NCBI GenBank assembly: GCA_030248215.1
Contig: JASANG010004129.1
Span: 186,001 to 250,000 of the forward strand
Direction: 5' to 3'
Source: Enoplolaimus lenunculus
Lineage: Eukaryota; Nematoda; Enoplea; Enoplida; Thoracostomopsidae
Length of the DNA: 64,000 nt
Shown one piece after another: positions 34,133-63,290 of this stretch. The position numbers and the translations under genes are program-made. Below the pieces are notes generated by a model. The model searched no databases and was not told where the DNA came from. It saw nothing but the letters and a program-made list of their open reading frames with translations. Every line of letters starts with the position of its first letter. Position 1 is the first letter of the stretch.

Positions 34133-36937
34133 AACGCTGAAGCTTATCTTCGTGCCTGCTATGAAAACACCGTACAACAATAAACTGTTAAAATTGGACC
34201 AGCCTAAACTGATAATTGGACCACCCAAGAGAATGAACTAAAAGTATATGAAAAGGAAAGATTTGTTTATCTTCGAAAAACAAAATATTTTTCAAAATAT
34301 TTTTGTGGCATCGGAATTTAAAATAACAAAAATAACCGGGCCCTTGTATAGAACAGATCCCTTCCGATTTCCCGGGTACTTTTATATTCCAATTTTACAA
34401 AATCGCAACATTACGGGTAGGTAGTATCCCAATTTCCTGGGTAATATCCCGATTTCCTGAAGTCACAATATTTCGGGTAATATCTCAATCCTTAAAACAA
34501 TTGGCCAAACAATTCATTATATGAACAAAATATTTTATGCTGTTTTTGTCAGTTTTAGAGAACCATTTAGTGCGAAAAGTTTGGAAAGCGGCAGTCTTCA
34601 TCCTGTCTATAAGGTCCTTCTAAATAAAAAAGTTCTCCATGTGGATGATGGAATGTTATTATCTCAAGAAATTGTTTCCCCAATCCCCCACACTAGCAAT
34701 ATTATGTTGAAATTGTAATAAGTAAACATTAAATTGTATATCAAATACTTACATTTTCAAGAAAAACGTCCCGCCCCTGATCTTTACATGGGCCGCCAAG
34801 GGTATATATGTACGCAGCTTACCGAAGTTCGGATGGCACAATATGTATCAGCGCGCGTCCCATTTTTCCTTGAGCCCCGTTTTGGGCGATGTACGCACTC
34901 TGCAGAACTCAATATATTCTTTAAAATATGAGCAATGTAAAATATGATTTAAAATGTATATATTATTTAGAACAAACGGGCTATTTCACTTTACCCGTAG
35001 TGAGGGAATTCCAAAACTTCAGGTACTTTCCAAAAATCAAAATTTCACCGATAACATACCAATTAACCCAAAAGTTGAGTTTTCCGGGTAATATCTCAAT
35101 TTGGGAAAGTCCCTCGCAAAAAAGGTTGTGCCCAAAATCGCAAGCGCGGTCAATCCAAAATTCCAGTTTTCCGGTTTTAATCTCGATTTTTCAACATTTC
35201 AAGCGAAAAACGTTGAGCCTAAAAGCGCAACCTCCCGGGTATTATTTCCGGACTTTTATCGACTTCTTTTTACATTGGCACAAGTACGGACATCTAAAAT
35301 CCATGTGCCCATCAATAGCTACATTAGGAAGCAACAGGTGAAAAATATCAGTTGAAATTTCACGGCTACGTTTTTACGTCGAAAATAGGGTGCTTCTGAA
35401 AAATAACAAAAGCCTCTACCCGCTCAGTGCAAATTACAAGGCAAACATGTTCACTTTAACAATCGCACACAGAGTTGAATACAGTCGAAATTTTAACTAT
35501 TAATAATCGATAAGGAATTAAAATGCAGCAGAGATGATCTGAATCATGAGGTGAAGTGCGCTAACCAAACATCTGTCTCTGTTCAAGATAAATCTGGGGA
35601 TCCTTTCCCCTACTAACCAGATAGGAAATTCTGGTATTTTAAATGCTCAAAAGGCAACTCTTTTACATACTCACCACAAGCCGGGACGGCCCTAAAAGTA
35701 ACATGGGCCTCTATTTTTATGCGTTCGCCGTACCAGGTTTATACCAAGAAAAATATGAAATATATGCCGGATTTTCATTTCGAGTATTGCATAACCATTG
35801 GCGTTGCATAATGTACTGTTTTTATTCATTTAGAAACCTAAATAATGTTACCCGCCTGTAAAATAAAACTACTAAATAAAAAACAATCTCAGTCATGTGT
35901 CTAGCATGAATATAAGGTTTAAACACGCAATACAGTTTAGTAAACTCAGATATTATTAACAATCAAAGAAAACCCAACATATATAGATTGCTGCAAACTT
36001 TACGTATCATTAAGCATCGCGCCAACAAAACAGCAGATGAAAATGAATTTTGAAACAAAAAATTTAATTAAAATTGAATTCAAACGAATCAAGCTGAATC
36101 GGTAACGACGTCAACTGCTTACTGACAAAATGCTAAATATCCAAAACGTTTGTCGGCCTAAAAAACAAAGTTTAAATCATTTAAGTGCATACTGCAAAGC
36201 ATACGTCCCTTCAATTTGCGGTAAGTAGTTCAGATCATAATGGCAAAACGATTTGAAATGTTTTACGATTTTGATTCAATATAAATACGGTGCTCCTGTT
36301 AATCATATTTTTCTTTGCATCAAAAAAAATTTCACAAAGCCATTGTCATGACTTTCAGTATTTTTCAAGATTTCAGGTCTACAATTGCGCGATTGTTTAC
36401 CTTAGAACCTAAACAATACGAATGAGTTTCGTTTTAGTTTTAGCGGCTTATACGCGTACGATACCGCAAGGTGATGTGGCTGCGTTATCTCATTTCTACC
36501 TAATTTAAAGTATAGCACAACCCCTGGATATTAAAACACGTTAATCTAGTAAGTAACAATTTAAAAACAACGAACACCACGGCAGGACAGTGCAGTGTGC
36601 TATACAGTGACTGTCAGAATATAATAAAAATAAAAATGTGTAACACATGGTGCTATTATGTAGCGTTAAATATAGCATCAATAAACAGAAATAGCCAGTA
36701 AAATAGTATTTTTACCAATAATTATTACGTTTAACCAAACACGCTAGAAATACACTGTAACTTAAGGGAACGACAATTTTTAGAAAGTCAAAATATGGAA
36801 CAATCGCGTTCGTCACAATTCAAACGCCGCATTTTTAATCCTTTCCTGCCTGCATAGGGTGCACTATAAGCAACTAGTTGTACACTCTATATACAGGAAA
36901 AAAATATACATGCTACTGTGCTGAACGTTTAATATAT
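34133..36937. other. No gene; family T termini scattered in AT-rich repeat
   Basis: Isolated family T ends occur at about 34337-34360 (CCCTTGTATAGAACAG), 34765-34796 (CCTGATCTTTACATGGGCC) and 35683-35712 (GGCCCTAAAAGTAACATGGG). Between them CCGGGTAATATCTCAAT-type motifs recur at about 34430-34490 and 35080-35250, suggesting a broken, rearranged element. An AGGGTGGCG-family fragment lies at about 36440-36520. Confidence 0.4.
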
Positions 36938-37115
36938 TAATGTATGTACGTGCAGTACAAAATCTCCGCAAGACGAAAGAATCCTCTTGGGCTCGAGCAT
37001 CCTATAGTAAAATAATGATATAAACGACTTTAGCTCGACAGTCTGACGTTCAAATTCTAGTTTGAAAAAAGGTGTCTGAAGAAACAGAAAATATTCATGC
37101 AGAAAAAAGTTAAAT
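36938..37115 (+). repeat. SINE-like element, family 2, copy 2
   Basis: Diverged partner of the element at 33340, with CGCAAGACGAAAG, TTGGGCTCGAGC, GACGTTCAAATTC and CAGAAAATATTCATGC. About 180 bp, no long A tail. Confidence 0.48.
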
Positions 37116-37389
37116 TTACAATGAAACTAGATTAACATGCCTATTAAACGTTACATTCGGCAAAAATTTCAATTCGAAACTTTAAAATGATCTACTCGGA
37201 GTCTAACACAAACCACAAATACGTTTATACGTAAATGGATATCCTGATGCCGCACAGATTTGATGCTTAAATGCTTGAGGAACCAAAATATAAATACGAA
37301 CAACTAAAACATCGTTATATTGAAGGGAACGTTGATCCTGGAAGAGTAAAAAATATACCAAACGTCAGAAAATTCACATATTGTTCACT

Positions 37390-38105
37390 AGGGATGTGCC
37401 GATTAATCGGCATTGGCATCGGTAGTAATCGGTACTTTTCGTGAGTATCGGCATCGGCACTGCCAAAAAATTGCCTTTTTTGCCGAATAACGGTCAATTG
37501 GAATGCTATCAAATCAATTTCAGTCCTTGGCGTATACCAGTCTGTTCGATCAGGAAACTGTTATATATCTCTTTTGAATTTGAAAAAAGTAATTGGAATG
37601 AACCTTTCTCATAAAATTATAATGGTTCATGGTTTTTGCGGTTTAAATCTTTGCATAATGATGTAATGTAGTATCCTATCTGTTCTTTAAGCGCAGTGTA
37701 CTAAAGTTGGAATCGGCGTCCTGTTGTTTACACAAATAAAGCAATTTAGGGATGCGCCGATACCAAAATTTTTCCCGATGCCGATTCTTATATTGAAATT
37801 TTGCCGATGCCGATTCCAACTTTAGTACACCATTATATGAAGACTTCAACCCTAACCAACATAAACGATTTAAATTTTATAACAACGGATCATTTCATTT
37901 ATTTTTTTCACGCACAAACGCAAAAGAGATAAGAGTTTTCCTGACCAGACACACAGATATGCGCCCAGAAATGAAACTGACAGCATTCCATCTGAGTAGT
38001 TATATGTTCAAAAAGTATCGGCAAAGAATTGGCAATCTTTATGCAGTGCGATGCCGATACTCACTAAAAGTGCTGATTATTACCGATGCCGATTAATCGG
38101 CATTT
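37390..38105. mobile_element. hAT-like element with GCCGATTAATCGGC ends, containing a second copy
   Basis: The left AGGGATGTGCCGATTAATCG is mirrored near 38092-38105 (GCCGATTAATCGGC). The inner AGGGATGCGCCGATACC at about 37749 starts a second, related element. GGAATCGGC at 37708 and GCCGATTCC near 37808 are inverted. Non-coding. Confidence 0.55.
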
Positions 38106-39371
38106 TACAATCATCGAAAACTTCTGAGAAAACACCAAAAAGCATCTTGGCTGTCAGAACATGCAACAACAGTAATACTACAATGCTAACACACGAACTA
38201 TGAAACGATCTATTAAACTTAACAATAATTATGTACTCAGTGTATAACAAACGATGTGCCATTACGGATGCGAAGCCCCCTTGTTCTGTGAAAATTAAGC
38301 ATTTTACTAAAAATGACAATGAAAATTATAAATTACATTTCTTTAGTATATAGTAAATAAACCTTGACAATCAACGAAATGACAATCAACGAAAATAAAC
38401 CATCGAAAAAGGATTTCGCTTCCGTGGATAATGAAAACCTAAAATACAACAGATTAAGTAAATTCCTGCCTTCAACTAAGGTTATTTTACCAATAATATG
38501 GCAAAAAATGTTTTCGGTGACATGTACTTTTAACTTCCCGGCTCCGTTTCCGATAATTTCATCAAATTCTGGTTCCGGTAAAATGTAATTCCGGTTGCAC
38601 AATGCTTCAAATGCCAACAGGTAAAGAGAGAGGCCATGGATTGAACAAGATTTAATGTTAAAATAACAACTGGTTTTGACACAACGTGGGGCGCAAAATG
38701 GCTGCTACAATCAATAAACGGAATGAGCATGAAAACACCATTAATTGTATTGTTTTTATACTACTGAAACTGGATGTAAGATTTGCAACGCCAATATCAG
38801 GTACAACCTGAATTCCGATTCCGATTAGAATACCGATCCCGATTAGAATTTCGATTCCGATTACAATTCCGATTCAAAACAAGTTCCGATTCCGGTTGTA
38901 CAATCAATAGGAATCGTAAATTTGACATTTTAATTTCAATCTTACTTGTTGTAATACGTTGCATAAGAATTCTGTATTATTTACCGATCAAATTGCTTTC
39001 GATGAGTTAACTTATCAATAATTGATTGTAGATTAGCTTTTACACAACCAAAAATCATCACCAACTTGGTCATGCAACCTTTTTGAAAATTGTTGCCAGC
39101 CAACAGACTCCCTAAATCAACATAGTATTTGTCAATACAAAATTATCCGCACAGTCACAAAATTTACAGTTCCGATTCCGGTATAAACCAGATCCGCTTT
39201 GCACTCTGGCCAATATCAAAGCATAAGTTGCAAAACAAACTTGTTTCTCCTATGCCGCAACGATGCGCAAATTACGTATGCGTTGGCGTTAGAGTTTTAA
39301 TAGAATAGATAAGATGTGCGCTCGTAGAGAAATACGAGTGCGCACCGCAGAACTAACATAAAATTAGCCTT
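38106..39371. other. No gene; GATTCCG-rich repeat
   Basis: Tandem-like GATTCCGATTAGAATTCCG motifs at about 38800-38900 and GGTTGCACAAT near 38595 and 38895 relate to the AGGGTGCAACCGGAATT family. No frame with a recognisable domain. Confidence 0.4.
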
Positions 39372-39536
39372 GGGGTGGCGCTATACTTATCGTGCGGCAC
39401 CATCCGGCATTTGACGACGCCGCAAGTGAAAAAATTTTTGTTAGCAAATTGATACATTGCGCCATGCGGCAACAAACGTGCACTGCGGCACGGTACCAGA
39501 CAACGACGGACGTCATCAAAAGTATAGCGCCACCCT
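39372..39536. mobile_element. AGGGTGGCGCTATACTT-family TIR element
   Basis: Left GGGGTGGCGCTATACTTATC, right AAGTATAGCGCCACCCTT: an almost perfect TIR. The best consensus copy, 165 bp, sitting just past the SUZ12 stop codon on its downstream side. Confidence 0.72.
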
Positions 39537-39851
39537 TAGACAGGTTTTAGTTTTCAAAGCAAACGCTGCCCGTCCAGACACACCGTTACTGACAACAAAA
39601 TAATGAAGGATTAAAACAATATTCACTAGTAACAAATAATCCAGTTTCACGCACAGTAAAACAACTCCTATGAGCAACTTGAAAATTCAGAATATGTTAA
39701 TAACATAATAATAATAATAATAATAAAACTAATTGCGTGTTTGAATTCTCCGACCACAACACTGAAATTTGCAACGTCTTCTAAAACCTCACGCCGTAAC
39801 GCTAAAAATCTTACAGCTATGATGTTTACCACGTAAACAAAAATCACATTA

Positions 39852-56176
<16,325 letters not shown>

Positions 56177-56318
56177 ATCCACTGAGCCTTTCAAACTTGC
56201 TAAATCAGCATGTTAACTTATGGTACTTCGTAAAAATTTACTACATATATGTACATAGCAGTTATTTAAATAACACAAATATAACGCTAAATTAACAATA
56301 AAAAGTTATTTATTTCAC

Positions 56319-56457
56319 CAATAAAACAGCAAAAAACGCAAATTAAAACGAATTTTTCGGTGGTATGTATTTTTAACTTTCCGGTTCCGTTTCTGGTATA
56401 TAATTTTTTCAAATTTCGGCTCCACTTCCGGTAAAATAAAATTCCGGTTGCACCCTG
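56319..56457. mobile_element. AGGGTGCAACCGGAATT-family element, right arm only
   Basis: TTTTAACTTTCCGGTTCCG and AAATTCCGGTTGCACCCT match the right arm. No left terminus seen. It lies 140 bp upstream of the SUZ12 start codon. Confidence 0.5.
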
Positions 56458-57452
56458 ATACCAAGAATGCAAATGAAATTATCCGTGCACAAACTATGCA
56501 GTCATGCAAGACACCATTCTGTAGTTTTCGCGTGTTAAATACTTAAATCCTTGTCGGAAATCGGACCTCTGACTTGTTGAACAAAGCCAAACCTGCTGGT
56601 ACACCACACCGCCCTTGCTGTATACAACTTGTGTTCCGCTATTATACGATTGTATAAGCTCAAAGCCTGAGGAATACGATTTTCCGAATGTGAAATATGG
56701 TTTTGCAATTAGATAAAAAGTTATGTGCTAAAAATCTGAAATATTGTTTCCGCATCCGCAATTTTTGTTCTTACAAATTTTGTGGACGCATACATTGACA
56801 TAACCTTTCAAACTTGAGCTTAAACAGAGATTCTTTTCTTCATCCGTCGTTGGCTTATCTCAAAAAATATGCAAAAAACTTAGCAGTTTGTGAAAATTTT
56901 TATTTTAGCATAACGACTAGACTTTGTTCTGAGACACAAAATAAAAATGAATGTACTTCAGCTAATGCATCAGCACCGGCAGTTTGAGAAATAGAATCAA
57001 CGCATATCTTGTGCTGCAATTCGAAACGTGTGATTAACTTTTGCTTTTTTAAATGCGGAATGTTTATTTCTTAAAAAAGTTACTTTCCGGAAGGTCAAAA
57101 TTTGAGCCCCTGGGAAGTCGCAATTTTTTAAAGAATATTATATACTTGTTGCAACAAGCAACAAAAACAAGTTTCAGTGACGATTATACTTTCATGGGAG
57201 GAAGTGCACTGCACTATATTAATTACGTACATGCGCACATACCAGAGCGAACAAGCATGTCTCACAAGCTTACACAAATACTGGCTTCGGCGCCGACAAT
57301 AGAACCGACTTCGGCATTCTGCATTGTCGGATATTTATCGCTAACAATTCACGTTGCTCTGTTATACATTATACAATTATTTTTTATTTATGATCAAAAT
57401 CACAATATTTCGCATTGAATTTTTGTTAGAAATGAGCTAGTTGAAACAATTG

Positions 57453-57525
57453 ACCATGGCTGGATTCGAACCACCGACCTTTGGCTAACCGGGCCAACAC
57501 TCTTACCAACTGAGCTATCGCGGCA
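57453..57525 (-). pseudogene. tRNA-like sequence (GGT anticodon position), probably tRNA relic or SINE head
   Basis: The minus strand reads GCCGCGATAGCTCAGTTGGT (A box), an anticodon stem TTGGC/GCCAA around CCGGTTA, and GTGGTTCGAATCC (B box). The acceptor strands do not pair and position 33 is C not T, so I doubt it is a working tRNA gene. Confidence 0.45.
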
Positions 57526-57770
57526 ATGCTTCAGCTACCTGTCCTAGCTATTATATGCGTTGTTTTACTAGTGTACTACGCTGTGCGCTCCGCAGCTAAT
57601 ATGCAATGTGTATTACGTGCTGACGTGATTAATGTGTGCGCTTTCTGCTATGCATTCGAGTACTCCATCGTCCAATATCCCACAGTTAGGCACTTTTCAA
57701 AGAAACAAGATACAGGAGCTGCATTACTCTGACAATCTATACTACCCTAATACAATTCAATTTCAGAGAT

Positions 57771-58005
57771 GATGCACACAGAATGCTAATGCGTTACATT
57801 CAATAGTTCCTAAGGTACAATATCCATCCCATAAACTGGGATCTGACATGATGCAAACAGAATGCCGATGTGTTACATTCAATGGTTCCTAAAGTACAAT
57901 ACCCATCCCATAAACTGGGATCTCAGACAAGATGCAGACAGAATGCCGATGTGTTACATTCAATGGTTCCTAAGGTATAACACCCATCCCATAAACTGGG
58001 AACTC
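57771..58005 (+). repeat. Tandem repeat, three units of about 80 bp
   Basis: GATGCA(C/A/G)ACAGAATGC begins units at 57771, 57850 and 57931. Each runs through GTTACATTCAAT(A/G)GTTCC to CATCCCATAAACTGGGA. Confidence 0.85.
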
Positions 58006-59177
58006 CAAAGTACAGGCATAAAATTTGAAGCGCAAAACTACCTTTCGGCACTAGCTAATTAATCAACCAATCGCACAGCTTCTGTAACACACATTTCATC
58101 GCTGTTCAGTACATACTGAAGTTATAGCTTTTTCGATTTCTGCGTTAAACGGGATGTTAACTGTGTGACTTACACATGAATGTTATTTTACATCAGAGTT
58201 GTGTCAGAATTTAGAATAAGCTTAACATGAATTATCTCATTCCAAATTTATTACGTGACAACTAACGTCTCTCTTGTCCGATATTGCAAGTATACACAAA
58301 TCCAAAACTACTTTGTTACAATGTTACGATTGTTCAACGTAAGCTCGGACTTAATTGACATCTGTGAACATTCCATTGGGGAGCCCTATCGGAAATAATG
58401 GTTGGGGCGGCCGACTATTCTTGTTCTAACGACGGACGTACCATTGCTGGATTTTTGGGGAAAACTGATTACGTTCTTCTGCAGAATTATATACAAGGGT
58501 GTACAAATACTTTTCCAATTGTAGACAAAGTTGTTCAGAACTTTTTTATTTTCTGGTTTCTACAAGGTTCAGACAGGGCTGCTAAAGCCTGTACCACCTA
58601 TCATTTGTAATCCCAAAATGGTAGTACGATGAAAAGTGTCGTAGTCTAGCTGTATCCAGTACAAGAACTTCGCTTTGCGACGTAGTGTGCCCTTGTATTG
58701 GCAATTCTTATCCGTCATCACTGTACTATAGCAGACTGCTTTTTGTTAAACAGACAGGTGGTCCCGGCCTCCTAGTCATGTGGGCCCCGCACCTCCTGGT
58801 CATATGGGCCTCGGGCCTTTCACTACCTTATAATCCGGCCCTGCTGCGTTGGATCCAAACTGGTTGATCACCTCAGCAGCCACGTCGTGCATATAATTTT
58901 ACAACACAAATAGCTCATCCGAAAATATAAGATCCGCTACGGCATTTCATTTCACAGATTTCTTGTTTTGGGGAAACTGTAGTTTTTGTTTTATGTCACA
59001 CCTTTAACGTTTTACTCGTATTTGAAGTTAAATTTTTTTGCTGTGGCGGCCGGAACAACTTCAAAATCTATGTTTGCTATAATAGCACCCGGAAAGTTTG
59101 GCCTTTAAAGATTTTCAAACATCCGATATTCAGGTCTGAGTGCATTTTCCCGCTCAATTTTATCGACGGTTAATTTC

Positions 59178-59463
59178 AGGGTGCAACTTCACTTTCGTTA
59201 CGGTTCCGTTATAAAAATACCGAAACTTTATTAATTTTGCTTTGAGTATGACACAAATAAAAAATTTTGGCAATAACATGTTCTTTAGACATATTTAGAA
59301 AAATATGTTAATAGGATTAATATGCAAATTTTTCTTAAATTTCTTTCAATACCGAAAATACCGGAAACTTCCGGTGAAAAATTATCGTACTTATTTATTA
59401 CCGGAACCGGATAGTGAAAAAAGCCACATCTGCCTACCGGAACCGGAATTCCCGTTAAACCCT
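59178..59463. mobile_element. AGGGTGCAACCGGAATT-family element
   Basis: Left AGGGTGCAACTTCACTTTCG, right GGAATTCCCGTTAAACCCT. Inside are CCGGAACCGGATAGTG motifs typical of the family. Confidence 0.6.
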
Positions 59464-59886
59464 AACCTCGATTATGTTGACAAAAAATGAAACATCTGTG
59501 ATACTTTTATACTTCAATATCCGTTTTCCCTTGCCGTTATTTTGACCGATATTCGTTCCTGCTTCCGTTAATTTTTCTGATGTTCTTGTTCTAATGATTG
59601 TTGTGCTAAAGCGGATCAATTTAGAATTTATAGTTTTTACTGCAAAATGAACGCAAAAGACGTCCTGGTTATCGCTCGCAAGGCTTCCTGTATGCCTGTC
59701 TGTTGTGACCAGCACCAGTGAGTTGCTACTTTCCGGAACAAGTGAACTGACCGAAAACCACTTTAGATTAAAATTTTGCAGTGGAAAATACAAATAGTTC
59801 GTCTCGCTTCCACCTCGCGAATTTTGTTTTAACTTTAAACCTAACCGAGTTGACTAATACGAATAGTAAAACTGCATCTCTAAAGT
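59464..59886. other. No gene recognised
   Basis: A minus-strand frame at 59455-59793 overlaps the repeat end and shows no domain. Nothing supported. Confidence 0.35.
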
Positions 59887-60174
59887 GGTCAACGTTACTT
59901 TTAGGGCCGTAACAGTAGATGGCCAAAAGAACAGGAGCGGAACAGTATTGTAAGCTTATTCCTGAGCCTAAACCTAAAGCCTAACCCTAAAGTGTAATAA
60001 TGCGTTTATTCCTAAGCCTAAGCATAGCCTAAGCCTAAACCAAGCAAAAAAATAGTTTAAAGCTTAAGCTTATTCTATTCTCTAAGCCTAAGCAAATAAA
60101 CGTAGTCTAGAATGTAAGCCTACTCTTTAACAGACCCACCAGAAACCGGAACGGCCCTAAAAGTTACACGGGCC
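59887..60174. mobile_element. Family T subtype B element split by a subtype A insertion
   Basis: Outer ends GGTCAACGTTACTTTTAGGG and CCCTAAAAGTTACACGGGCC are subtype B. At 59921 a subtype A start (GGCCAAAAGAACAGGAGCGG) with its own hexamer array follows, running to about 60083 where subtype B sequence resumes. Confidence 0.6.
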
Positions 60175-60909
60175 TCTATAGTTTGAAAAGGTAACTATGA
60201 GCTACAATCGGCTACTGCTGTACTACTCTGACCGAGTAATCAGTCAAATATTTCCAACTTTCATCCAATGCAAATCGATGATAAACTGTCAAAATATACG
60301 CCAAATTCTTATACATTTTTGAATAAAAGCTTATATATACGCCGAAACGAATATGCGCTAAAGATAATTTATTGGTCTCAAACGGGGTTTGATCACAGTT
60401 TTAGACGTAAAAACACTCTGTGCTAAGCATACTTTTGTTACAGGCGCCAATCATAATGAACGCCTATATCAGGCCGATATCTCAGGACTCGCGCCTTTTC
60501 AACGGACTGTTACGAATTATGCAAAACTTTTATGTGAAATATATATTAATTTTGGCCAACCTTTTTATACTAAACAATTATTGAGGCATGCGATTTCGGC
60601 CTCACAGATCGTTTGAGTCATGATCTGCGCCCCTGATGTTGTTTTGGTGAACCTCCACACAACGGATTTTTAGTCTCCCTGTGGGTGCAGTCATCTCTAA
60701 ACGATGGGTCGTATGTCAAATAGTTTTTCGACGGTCGGCGCACGCAAACGAGAACGCGACAGACTGGGGAAATAAATGTGATTTTAATAGCAAAATCGAA
60801 GCGAAGTTGTTGTTTATATAACGAACCAGATCACAGTTCGAACATTGCGTACAGAAGCAAAACAAAGTTTGATTTGAAAAGATATTTTTACTGTAATATC
60901 CAGTGTGTA
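60175..60909. other. No gene recognised
   Basis: AT-rich sequence with short frames only. I see no domain, RNA gene or clear repeat. Confidence 0.35.
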
Positions 60910-61108
60910 AGGCCCGTAGCCAGGTCACCTCGCTAGATGGAGGAAGGCTAAAAAATTTTTAGAAGGGGTATACAAGAATTGTCATGACTTTACAAGCAAG
61001 GTTGAAAATTTTCTAAGGTGGGCCCAAAAATTTTCCAGGGGAGGGCTAAACCCCCGCTTCCGCGGAGCCCTTAAGCTACAGACTCACCAGTGTGGCTACG
61101 AGCCGTCG
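60910..61108. mobile_element. CGTAGCCA/G-rich MITE copy with extended end
   Basis: AAGGCCCGTAGCCAGGTCACC at the left; AAATTTTCCAGGGG then GTGTGGCTACGAGCC at the right, about 20 bp longer than other copies. Confidence 0.55.
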
Positions 61109-62100
61109 GGTATCATTAGGGATGCAGTCGGTTTCGCGATAGGATAACCTCATGTGATAACTGTGTTTTTACGAGCAAAAGTAGCTAGCGAGAAGATTTG
61201 TACTCAGCTTTAAACGGTTTACGGTGATGCTCCAAAGCATCCAGACGGTGCAGAAGATGCGTTTGTTCACGTTTCTTTTAAATTACAGGGGTATCCCCTG
61301 TCTGTTCTTTGCGCGGTCCGGGCACTAAAACCTTCCTTTGGGGCTCTGAGAGACGTTGAAAAGTTTCTGGTTGATTGCGTATTTATGTATATTTGTGTCA
61401 TAAGAATATTTTATGTCCAAAAATGTGGGTATGTAACTGTGATTTATCATACGCTGTTACCATATAAAACAACGCACTGCTCCCACCCCTGGGCTGTTGA
61501 CGGAGTCGGGGGGGCTCGAGAATGGGTGAAGGCAACTTGATGAGGGTTCATTTGCCGATACGAATTGTTTTTAAGACTGTATTTTCTGTCAAGAGGCGTA
61601 TACAAAGTGTGGGATAGGAAGGATAGATCACTTCCTGAAGTTTCTGCAGACAAGAACAACTTTTAACATGGTTTTCCGCCCAAATAGACTGGGCCTAAAA
61701 GTTAACAAAGTTGAATGGTAATTGTATGGGGCACCCAAAATCATTCGCTACCCACCCCCCCAAATATAATTTTCTACCGATGCCGGTGCATAAGCTTATC
61801 TCCTCCCGGAATGGTATATCCTGGCTACGCCTTTGTTTTCGGTTTCGTTTCAAACCAGTTTTAATTTCTGATGTCATATTGTTTATTAAGGTTTTAAACA
61901 GATTTTGAACCATTCAGAAACCGTTGTATAAGCAAAAGTATTTATTCATTACGCATGAAACTTTCATTATTTTCGTAAACTTAAGCTTAAATCGTTTAAT
62001 TTGACCCCATCGAAAATTTAAAATTAGAAATAAAAATCGTTGGTTTGCAGATGTATTATATCTTTTGATATTAATATATAGCATGCGGCAGTCCTTTTTC
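61109..62100. other. No gene recognised
   Basis: A GC-rich stretch near 61480-61530 and short chance frames; nothing supported. Confidence 0.35.
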
Positions 62101-62240
62101 GGACCCGTCGTAAACATAAGGGCCAGGAGTGACCAGCCCCTGGACAAATTTTGGTCTGTCTAAAATGTTTCAACCTTGCTTGTATAGTGTTAGTCTTTGC
62201 ATGCCCTTCCTGATAAGTTTTTTGCCCTACATAGACCATG
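62100..62240. mobile_element. CGTAGCCA/G-rich MITE, degenerate
   Basis: CCAGCCCCTGGACAAATTTTG, ACCTTGCTTGTATAGTG and CTGATAAGTTTTTTGCCC follow the family order, but the termini are eroded. Confidence 0.42.
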
Positions 62241-62332
62241 AACTCGTCATAATGTTACCATACCAGAAATTCAAAATTAGCGAAGATTTCACGCATCCAT
62301 CCATTATGCATACATAATAAATATAATATATA

Positions 62333-62548
62333 CACTGCAAAAATGGCGAGTCAAATTGACTCTTTCTGAAATAGGCGTTTCCGGACTACACAAACTGAGT
62401 CAAATTCGATTCCACCAGAGTCAAATTCGACTCACCGAGGGACTCAGTTAGTCGAATTTGACTCTCAGGCGGAGTCGAATTTTGACTCAGCTTATGTAGT
62501 CAGGAAAAGCCTATTTCAGAGAGAGTCAATTTGACTCTTTTTGCAGTG
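62333..62548. mobile_element. Foldback MITE copy 4, intergenic
   Basis: CACTGCAAAAATGGCGAGTC to CTCTTTTTGCAGTG with TA at both flanks. Same GAGTCAAATTCGACTC arms as the three copies in the transporter gene. Confidence 0.75.
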
Positions 62549-63114
62549 TATATACATATAAATTAGCTATATTTCAAGGTTTACAGTATGATTGTGTAGA
62601 AAAATTGTCAGGTTCAAGGTGTAAAGATATCTATAGCTGGGTCGGTATACCGCCCGTCCCACCGTAGTTGCGACCTTAAGTTTGGCCATTTTCTCCTAAC
62701 CGTGACCAAATCGCGGAAGCTATATATTTCAATGAGTAATAAGTATCGTGTTTTGAACACAAGACTTCCTATGAATAATGCGTTCGTGCTGACTTCAAGG
62801 CTTAAAAGCAAACACATTCGCACTCATTGTGGCTTAGCGTGACCCCGAGTTGACCTGCAATACAAAACTGTCAGATAATTAAGTGCTTATATTGATATGG
62901 AACTTGCTTTAAGCCAAAAATACTCATTAATCTATTTAAATTCGAACGACATCTGGGCTTTTAGTTTGGGTATTTCCTTGAATTATAAAGTATATTAATT
63001 ATAGGTTACGTTTTATTAAGCCGGTCTCAAAGCTGTAAACGGTATAACGTTGCGGACGCCGACTATCGGTAGTTGTCTATTTTTAGGTTTTCGGTTTAGT
63101 CCTGTAAAAATATT

Positions 63115-63290
63115 GGCCCATGTAAAGATCAAGGGCGGAACGTTTTTATGAACGACTGCAATAGAGTAAAGCTTAAGCTTTAAACTAATTTTTTTGCTTT
63201 GCTTAGGCTTAGGTTTAGGCTTAGGCTTAGGAATATGCTCATTCTTACGCTTAAATTTTGGCTTAGGCTTGAGAATCCCTTTACCTACTG
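63115..63290. mobile_element. Family T element, reverse orientation, far end eroded
   Basis: GGCCCATGTAAAGATCAAGG starts it and the array reads CTTAGGCTTAGG. The expected AACAGTAGTATAAGC end is not recognisable. Confidence 0.55.

Larger units (their letters stand above)
56458..59177. other. Upstream of SUZ12; no gene recognised
   Basis: Apart from the tRNA-like sequence and the tandem repeat, a segment at about 57205-57275 (GTGCACTGCACTATATTAAT, AACAAGCATGTCTCACAAGC) recurs near 22530 and 24130 and belongs to the SINE-associated repeats. Open frames here show no domain. The SUZ12 promoter should lie just right of 56176. Confidence 0.4.

Noticed and set aside
33826-34228. A gene encoding an 11-residue repeat protein
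   Set aside because: The frame is explained by the 33-bp minisatellite; there is no start context, domain or splice structure.
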